Assembly: GCA_015486705.1 (NCBI GenBank)
Contig: WFRG01000108.1
Coordinates: 1 to 5,711, forward strand
Length of the DNA stretch: 5,711 bases
Source of the DNA: Hippea sp.
GTDB lineage: Bacteria > Campylobacterota_A > Desulfurellia > Desulfurellales > Hippeaceae
Direction: 5' to 3'
Below are positions 1-5,711 of this stretch, in pieces. Position numbers and translations under genes: made by a program. The notes under the pieces are model-generated. The model made no database searches. It was not told the DNA's origin and saw only the letters and a program-made list of their open reading frames with translations. The stretch's first letter is position 1. Each line of letters opens with the position of its first letter.

Positions 1-10
1 GTTTAAAAGT

Positions 11-1282
<1,272 letters not shown>

Positions 1283-2194
1283 TTATGGCACAAATACAGA
1301 CTCTACAAAATCTCGTGCATTAAACACCTTCAAATCCTCTTCCTTTTCACCTATTCCGATGTATCTAATCGGAATCTTAAACTCTTCACTTATAGCAACA
1401 ATAATGCCACCTTTTGCTGTACCGTCCATTTTGGTTAGAACTATACCAGTTATACCTAACGCTTTGTTGAACTCACGTGCCTGGTTTATGGCGTTCTGAC
1501 CAATTGTCGCATCCAATACAAGTAATGTTTCATGTGGCGCCTCGCTGTATGCTTTTTTGACGGCGTTTTTAATTTTTATAACCTCGTTCATAAGGTTTTT
1601 TTGAGTATGCAACCTGCCAGCCGTATCGATAAAGACAACGTCTACATTCCTTGCCAAAGCGCTTTTAACACCGTCAAAGGCAACAGCAGCCGGGTCTGCA
1701 CCTTCATCCTGCTTAACAAACAATGACCCAGTTCTGTCTGACCATATTTTGAGTTGATCTATTGCCGCCGCACGGAAAGTATCTGCAGCAACAAGCATGA
1801 CCCTTTTACCTTTTTCTGTGTTTAAATCTGCCAATTTTCCAATTGTCGTAGTTTTGCCCGAGCCATTTATGCCCGCAACAAGGACAACAAACCCCTTCTT
1901 TCTGATTTCTAAAGGCTTTTCCACCTGTTTCAAGATTTCCAGTATGATCTCTCGTATCTTAAACTCCACATCCCTTCTTGTCTTTATACTACCATCCGAT
2001 ACGCCCTCATCTATTGCTTCCATGATTTTCATCGTTGTCTTTACACCAAAATCTGACTCAATCAACAGCTCTTCTACAAACTCTAAATACTCATCGGTTA
2101 TAGGTTCATCTTTTACAGACTCTTCATGGATCTTCTTTGTAAAACTATCCTTTGTTTTAAACAGCTTTTCAGATATACTTTTTAAAAACCCCAT
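1283..2194 (-). CDS. ftsY: Signal recognition particle receptor FtsY (SRP GTPase)
   Basis: FtsY is the membrane-associated SRP receptor. It pairs with Ffh and, through reciprocal GTP hydrolysis, hands ribosome-nascent chain complexes to the Sec translocon. The 303-residue protein has a basic, amphipathic start (about 1-22), a helical N domain (about 25-95) and the G domain. G-domain motifs are the P-loop GINGSGKTTT (108-117), DTFRAAA (138-144), DTAGR (190-194), TKMDG specificity motif (254-258) followed by TAKGG, and the closing GIGEKEEDL (280-288). Motif spacing and the GxGE..DL ending distinguish FtsY from Ffh, and there is no Ffh M domain. The long acidic A domain of E. coli FtsY is absent, as in many other bacteria, so membrane contact probably relies on the N-terminal helix. 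The ATG overlaps the upstream stop by one base (TAATG) and has GGAG eight bases upstream. It is followed by eno. Confidence 0.97.
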   Translation of the reverse strand: MGFLKSISEKLFKTKDSFTKKIHEESVKDEPITDEYLEFVEELLIESDFGVKTTMKIMEAIDEGVSDGSIKTRRDVEFKIREIILEILKQVEKPLEIRKKGFVVLVAGINGSGKTTTIGKLADLNTEKGKRVMLVAADTFRAAAIDQLKIWSDRTGSLFVKQDEGADPAAVAFDGVKSALARNVDVVFIDTAGRLHTQKNLMNEVIKIKNAVKKAYSEAPHETLLVLDATIGQNAINQAREFNKALGITGIVLTKMDGTAKGGIIVAISEEFKIPIRYIGIGEKEEDLKVFNARDFVESVFVP

Positions 2195-2949
2195 TATTTT
2201 TTCTCCATAAATTTTCTCATCTGTCGTTCTCTTTTACCAAACATCCAGCTTTCAGAAAATAAGATTCTTTCTAACTGCATTCCATCATCCCTTGGTATAA
2301 ATCGAGATTCTTTGGCAAGTCTTTTTATGTGTTTTATAAGTCTAATATCATCATCCTTTAATTTATTGCAAAATTCCATTACTTTTTCCATTAAAATGGA
2401 TTTATCGTAGATTTCATTGACGAGCCCTATGTCTTTTGCTTCTTTTGCGTCTATTTTTTTCGCAGAGAGCAACAGTTCCAAAGCTTTATTGTAACCAACA
2501 AGCCTAACCAATCTATATGTTCCGCCCCAGCCTGTCGTTACGCCAATAGCCTTTTCCTTGAACTGAATGAATATGTCGCTCCTTGCAAATCTCATATCAA
2601 ATGCCAAAATGATTTCAGATCCACCACCTATGGCAGAGCCGTTCATGGCGCAGATTGTCGGATAATCGAGGTCCTCAAATCTGCTTAATATGTTGTGCAT
2701 ATTCAACGCCATACTGAATGCATCTTCCTTCGTTGTAAGCGTCAAAAAGTAACTGATATCACCGCCAGCAGAAAACACATTCTCACCGGCAGATTTTACA
2801 ACCAATGCTTTTAAAGGTTCTTTCTCGGCGAAGTTTAGGAAATCGACCATCTCATTCATGTATTCCTTGTTTATCGAGTTGTGCTTTTCAGGCCTATTCA
2901 ACGTTAGTATACCAATATCACCCTCTTTTTCAAACTTCAGATACCCCAT
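2194..2949 (-). CDS. Enoyl-CoA hydratase/isomerase (crotonase) family protein
   Basis: This is a cytoplasmic crotonase-fold enzyme acting on an acyl-CoA thioester; the exact reaction is not determined. Numbering here is from the TTG at 2955, two codons before the chosen ATG. The oxyanion-hole segments are FSAGGDIS (61-68) and NGSAIGGG (105-112). Both glutamates corresponding to the hydratase acid/base pair appear present: E114 in GGGSE and E134 in the QFKEKAIG segment. A GVTTGWGG loop follows (138-145), then a RLVRLVG helix and the usual AKDIGLVNEI (173-182). The 251-residue length fits a single-domain crotonase with no fused dehydrogenase. Keeping both glutamates favours hydratase chemistry, but isomerase or decarboxylase members share the fold. 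The ATG at 2949 is chosen over TTG at 2955 because AGG sits eight bases before it and only two before the TTG. It starts 2 bp after mtnA and runs into ftsY. Confidence 0.88.
   Translation of the reverse strand: MGYLKFEKEGDIGILTLNRPEKHNSINKEYMNEMVDFLNFAEKEPLKALVVKSAGENVFSAGGDISYFLTLTTKEDAFSMALNMHNILSRFEDLDYPTICAMNGSAIGGGSEIILAFDMRFARSDIFIQFKEKAIGVTTGWGGTYRLVRLVGYNKALELLLSAKKIDAKEAKDIGLVNEIYDKSILMEKVMEFCNKLKDDDIRLIKHIKRLAKESRFIPRDDGMQLERILFSESWMFGKRERQMRKFMEKK
2203..2206 (-). promoter_or_regulatory. Shine-Dalgarno site of ftsY inside the crotonase gene
   Basis: The minus strand reads GGAG followed by eight A/T-rich bases and then the ftsY ATG at 2194. The site lies within the last codons of the crotonase gene, whose TAA overlaps the ATG by one base (TAATG). 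This arrangement suits termination-reinitiation coupling between the two genes. Confidence 0.75.
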
Positions 2950-2951
2950 TT

Positions 2952-3980
2952 TCAAAACCTGTACGGATATTTATATACATCCTTTTCTGTTATAATTGCA
3001 TCGATTAGTTCCGCATCTGTCAAATCAAATGAGTAATAAACAGCCTTTGAATCTTCGGGTGCAAAGTACTTATCACCAATCTTTAAAACCTCTTCTGCAT
3101 CCCTTTCTTCGACGGGTATTTGGCTTAAATTGTCAATCGTTCTGTCAATGGTTGACTCAGGCGCAGCGACAACAAACGTTACGCCATGCCTTTTGCACAT
3201 GCTCGCAAGGCAATAAGTGCCAATCTTATTTGCCGTATCACCGTTTCTTGCGATTCTATCGGCGCCAACAACAACGGCGTCAACCAGACCTTCCCTAAAA
3301 AGCATACCGCAAGAGTTGTCCGTAACAATTTTATAATCTATGCCCTCATTTTTCAGCTCAAATGACGTTAGTCTCATGCCCTGTAGGTACGGTCTTGTTT
3401 CGTCCACATAAACCACATCCAAAAGCCCCTTTTTGTGCATCGTTTTAATTATACCGAGCGCCGTTCCTATGCCACCCGTTGCAAGCGTCCCTGTGTTGCA
3501 GTGGGTTAGAATCCTCTTTTTACCTTTTAGATACTCAGAACCAAACTCACCTATCCGTTTGTCCTGTTCTTTCTGAATCTCCCAAATGCCAATAGCCGTT
3601 GCCCTCAACTTCTTTGTCAGCTTGTGCAAGGGTAACACGTGTTTTTTCTCTTCCTTCATGCCCTTTAGTTTCTCAAGAGCAAAAAAGAGATTTACCGCTG
3701 TGGGCCTTGTTTTTGAGAGACAATCGTAAGCGTAGTTGAACCTTTCCTCAAACTCATCCCAATTTTCTGCTTCTTTAATGCCCATGTAAAGCCCTATTGC
3801 CGCTGTAATGCCAATCAAAGGTGCTCCCCTTACGGCCATATATTTGATAGCCACACAAACATCGTTAACATCTTTCGCTTCAATATAAACCTTCCTCCAC
3901 GGCAGCTCCCTTTGGTCAAGTATAAGAAAGGTGTCGTCATCCCTAAAGATTATAGGACTATATCCATCCATTCTCTTCAT
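2952..3980 (-). CDS. mtnA: S-methyl-5-thioribose-1-phosphate isomerase
   Basis: MtnA isomerises the aldose methylthioribose-1-phosphate to the ketose methylthioribulose-1-phosphate in methionine salvage. Family members can also act on 5-deoxyribose-1-phosphate in the DHAP shunt. Numbering is from the TTG at 3989. Recognisable are LDQRELP (24-30), the phosphate-binding VRGAP (53-57), GITAAIG (60-66), TRPTAVNL (94-101), catalytic C164 in THCNTGTLAT, DETRPYLQG (196-204), catalytic D244 in GADRIARNGD followed by TANKIGTY, AAPEST (275-280), IPVEERD (291-297) and the terminal AIITEKDV. The TRPTAVNL and CNTG/GADRI motifs separate it from eIF2B-like and ribose-1,5-bisphosphate isomerase relatives. 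The start is uncertain: TTG 3989 (345 aa), ATG 3980 (342 aa, used here) and ATG 3971 (339 aa) all lie inside the epimerase end. No other methionine salvage gene is in the window. Confidence 0.95.
   Translation of the reverse strand: MKRMDGYSPIIFRDDDTFLILDQRELPWRKVYIEAKDVNDVCVAIKYMAVRGAPLIGITAAIGLYMGIKEAENWDEFEERFNYAYDCLSKTRPTAVNLFFALEKLKGMKEEKKHVLPLHKLTKKLRATAIGIWEIQKEQDKRIGEFGSEYLKGKKRILTHCNTGTLATGGIGTALGIIKTMHKKGLLDVVYVDETRPYLQGMRLTSFELKNEGIDYKIVTDNSCGMLFREGLVDAVVVGADRIARNGDTANKIGTYCLASMCKRHGVTFVVAAPESTIDRTIDNLSQIPVEERDAEEVLKIGDKYFAPEDSKAVYYSFDLTDAELIDAIITEKDVYKYPYRF
2958..2960 (-). promoter_or_regulatory. Probable Shine-Dalgarno (AGG) deciding the crotonase start
   Basis: The last codons of mtnA (CAG GTT TTG A on the minus strand) place AGG eight bases before the ATG at 2949 but only two bases before an in-frame TTG at 2955. 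Normal spacing therefore favours ATG 2949, which gives a 251-residue product and a 2 bp gap from the mtnA stop. The match is short, so this is moderate evidence. Confidence 0.55.
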
Positions 3981-4875
3981 ACCACTCAAAACTTTTCTCT
4001 ACAGATGAGCACATGTCCCATTGTGGCTCGAAATCCAGATATGTCTTAATTGTATCGTTATCGCACGTCCACGCCTTTGGCAAGATTTCCCTAACTTTAT
4101 CCTCCGTAAACGGCGATCTTTTAGAGCTAAACCTTGCTGCAATCCTTATCAAACCCATTGGCGGTGTTGCTTTTATCATCCCTTTGCCTGAAGTCTTTAA
4201 CAGGCAGCCGGCTAAATCATTGAAATGAATCGTAAAGGAAGAGGCGTAAAAGACCTTCGGGCTTTTGGTTTTGAACTCAACGAGCCTTTTGAGTATCTCA
4301 ACCAAGTCATCAATAAAAAGAAAGCTGTAGGTTCTATCTATCACGGGGGCGATACCATATTTTGCAAGTTTAAATAGTGGCAATGTTCCGTTATCGTAAG
4401 GACCAAAAATAATCGGTGGTCTCAAGATTTTTACGTTCTCAAAACAATATGTACTTAGAATTTCTAATTCTCCCAAACGTTTAGAATTGCCGTAATGAGA
4501 AACAGGTCTATTAAAACCATCAGGACCTCTTGCTGATAAGGAAGAAACATAAATAAAATTCTTAATTTTATACTTAGCTGAAACCTCTGCTACATTTTTA
4601 GAACCTAACTTATTCACATTGTATAGCTTTTTTAAATTGTGAGCGTTTATAACACCAGCTATATGCAAAACAGCATCGTATTTGACATATTTAAAAGCAT
4701 TTTCTAAACTTTCATTATCGGTAACATCGCCTTGCATGGTGTGTACGCTGTTTCCAAAGTATTCTTTAGCTGCATCCAAATTTCTCACAAATACGTATAC
4801 TTCATGCTTTTCCGACAATCTCTTTACCGTATTTACACCAACAAATCCTGTAGCTCCAGTAACTAAAATCCTCAT
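3958..4875 (-). CDS. NAD(P)-dependent epimerase/dehydratase, extended SDR family
   Basis: This is a 305-residue Rossmann-fold extended short-chain dehydrogenase, a usual family length. The nucleotide-binding GATGFVG is at 7-13 after the ILV strand, with acidic D50 in GDVTD, HIAG (71-74), the SSLS segment carrying the catalytic serine (111-114), and Y128-x3-K132 in the YGNSK motif. LRPPIIFGPYD (151-161) is the typical substrate-side RPxxxxGP segment. The C-terminus (EWYEENGWI) resembles the WYxxxGW ending of many sugar-nucleotide epimerase-like or 3-beta-hydroxysteroid-dehydrogenase-like SDRs. Cofactor binding and redox catalysis on a hydroxyl or keto substrate are well supported, but the substrate is unknown and no sugar-pathway gene lies alongside. 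The ATG at 4875 shares ATGA with the HDOD stop, with a purine-rich GAAGAAGAG upstream suited to translational coupling. Its 3' end overlaps mtnA. The start-proximal half is more AT-rich than the rest. Confidence 0.9.
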   Translation of the reverse strand: MRILVTGATGFVGVNTVKRLSEKHEVYVFVRNLDAAKEYFGNSVHTMQGDVTDNESLENAFKYVKYDAVLHIAGVINAHNLKKLYNVNKLGSKNVAEVSAKYKIKNFIYVSSLSARGPDGFNRPVSHYGNSKRLGELEILSTYCFENVKILRPPIIFGPYDNGTLPLFKLAKYGIAPVIDRTYSFLFIDDLVEILKRLVEFKTKSPKVFYASSFTIHFNDLAGCLLKTSGKGMIKATPPMGLIRIAARFSSKRSPFTEDKVREILPKAWTCDNDTIKTYLDFEPQWDMCSSVEKSFEWYEENGWI

Positions 4876-5711
4876 ATCTCTTCTTCCATGGTAGATGCTA
4901 AAATCATAAATTTTTGCTGTATCTCTTCGATCAGAGAGATTGGGTTATCTGTATAGAATCCTATAAGTTTTGCAGAGTTTAGGCTGTTCACTACTTCAGT
5001 GTTTTTTATTTTTTCCTTCTTTCCAACTCCAATTAAATTATTAACTATGAAATCTGCAAGATTAACAAGTGCCGACTTTTTTAGAAAATCCGATGTGTTT
5101 TTTATTGTAAAATTTAGGTGGTGAAATGATACAGCATCTATAATACTTTGCTCGAAATTCCAACTCTGCAAGAGGTAGCCTCCTACATCGGCGTGGTTGT
5201 AACCAAAAACTTCTTTCTCTAAAAACCTTATTTCTTTTCCGGAATCGTATGCTTGTTTAAATATATCTTTATAATTTGTAAGTTCGCTTTTCTTGTAAAC
5301 TATCTTTCCTATATCATGCAAAAGCCCAGATATGTATGCTTCTCCTTCATCTGTTATGTTTATCATAGAATTTATAACAGAGCACCCAACAGCCACAGCC
5401 AACGAATGCCCCCAAAGTAGCTTATCTATTTCATCACTAACTTTAAAAGCATTCTTTGCACTAATCATAATTACAATTTTCTTAATTTCCTCAAAACCTA
5501 TTAGAGTTATAGCATCTGATAGCGTTTTTACCTTTCCTGAGAAATTATAATAAGCTGAGTTTGAGATTTTTAAGATATAAGCCGCCAGCACAGGATCTAA
5601 TGCTATAACCTTTGCCAACTGGTAAGAGCTTAAATCATCACTTTCAAATAATTTGAGTATTCTTGTAGCAACTTTCGAAAAACTGAGCTTTTCCTTTATA
5701 CTGTCTACCAA
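4872..5711 (-). CDS. HDOD domain-containing protein (5' end possibly cut by window edge)
   Basis: This is a signalling-type HDOD protein (HD-related output domain), a family linked to regulation downstream of sensory or two-component inputs. The 279 visible residues contain the N-terminal helical region with LDPVLAAYILKISNSAYY (38-55) and the TLSDAITLIGFEEIKKIV segment (63-80). The HD-like part has H102 (WGHSLAVA), LLHDIGK with H132-D133, GYNHADVGGYLL with H173, FHH at 196-198 and LADFI with D220. A C-terminal helical tail follows (about 235-279). No receiver, GGDEF or EAL domain, signal peptide or membrane segment is visible. The frame is open to the window edge, where the first codon is TTG at 5711, so the true start may be upstream. 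Only about 15 residues precede the domain core, so little is likely missing. The stop overlaps the epimerase start (ATGA). The target or ligand is unknown. Confidence 0.9.
   Translation of the reverse strand: MVDSIKEKLSFSKVATRILKLFESDDLSSYQLAKVIALDPVLAAYILKISNSAYYNFSGKVKTLSDAITLIGFEEIKKIVIMISAKNAFKVSDEIDKLLWGHSLAVAVGCSVINSMINITDEGEAYISGLLHDIGKIVYKKSELTNYKDIFKQAYDSGKEIRFLEKEVFGYNHADVGGYLLQSWNFEQSIIDAVSFHHLNFTIKNTSDFLKKSALVNLADFIVNNLIGVGKKEKIKNTEVVNSLNSAKLIGFYTDNPISLIEEIQQKFMILASTMEEEI

Noticed and set aside
1797..2210. A 137-codon open frame on the plus strand opposite ftsY
   Set aside because: It is antisense to well-supported FtsY motifs, has low-complexity Ser/Phe/Ile-rich content typical of a shadow frame, and has no recognisable domain.
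2953..2955. TTG at 2955 as the crotonase start, overlapping the mtnA stop as TTGA
   Set aside because: The only SD-like AGG is two bases upstream, too close; ATG at 2949 has the same AGG at eight bases.
2988..3001. A TATAAT-like sequence on the plus strand within the end of mtnA
   Set aside because: No plausible gene follows on the plus strand and no good -35 partner was seen at normal spacing; it is likely a chance match in AT-rich coding DNA.
3131..3136. A TTGACA-like hexamer on the minus strand inside mtnA, considered as a promoter for the crotonase/ftsY genes
   Set aside because: No acceptable -10 element lies about 17 bases downstream.

Overview
The window is a fully coding, single-strand gene block from a bacterium. 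Six genes lie on the minus strand, so transcription runs from high to low coordinates: an HDOD-domain protein (5' end at or beyond the window edge), an extended short-chain dehydrogenase/NAD-dependent epimerase, MtnA (methylthioribose-1-phosphate isomerase), a crotonase-fold enoyl-CoA hydratase/isomerase family protein, the SRP receptor FtsY, and enolase. No RNA gene, mobile element, CRISPR array or repeat family was seen. No stretch longer than 18 bp between genes is non-coding.

The genes are packed like an operon. HDOD and epimerase share an ATGA stop/start. The mtnA start lies inside the end of the epimerase gene. The crotonase starts 2 bp after the mtnA stop. The crotonase stop and ftsY start share one base (TAATG). 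Eno follows ftsY after 18 bp and carries the best Shine-Dalgarno sequence in the window (GGAGGTGA). No internal promoter or terminator could be supported. The end of eno is only 10 bp from the window edge, so any terminator lies outside.

The genes do not form one obvious pathway. FtsY (membrane protein targeting) and enolase (glycolysis/gluconeogenesis) are housekeeping functions. MtnA belongs to methionine salvage or 5-deoxypentose disposal, the crotonase acts on an acyl-CoA thioester, the epimerase probably acts on a nucleotide sugar or related substrate, and the HDOD protein is a signalling or regulatory type. Co-transcription probably reflects genome compaction more than a shared pathway.

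The organism looks like an AT-rich bacterium (roughly 30-45% GC by rough hand counts) with a compact genome. The short FtsY without an acidic N-terminal domain and the thermophile-like enolase and MtnA sequences would suit a thermophilic, anaerobic, deltaproteobacteria-related lineage such as Desulfurellales (Hippea/Desulfurella). That placement is a low-confidence impression. The window reads mostly as ordinary core chromosome. I found no convincing undescribed system. The best second-look items are the drop in GC partway through the epimerase gene, the unresolved crotonase subtype, the orphan mtnA and its ambiguous start.
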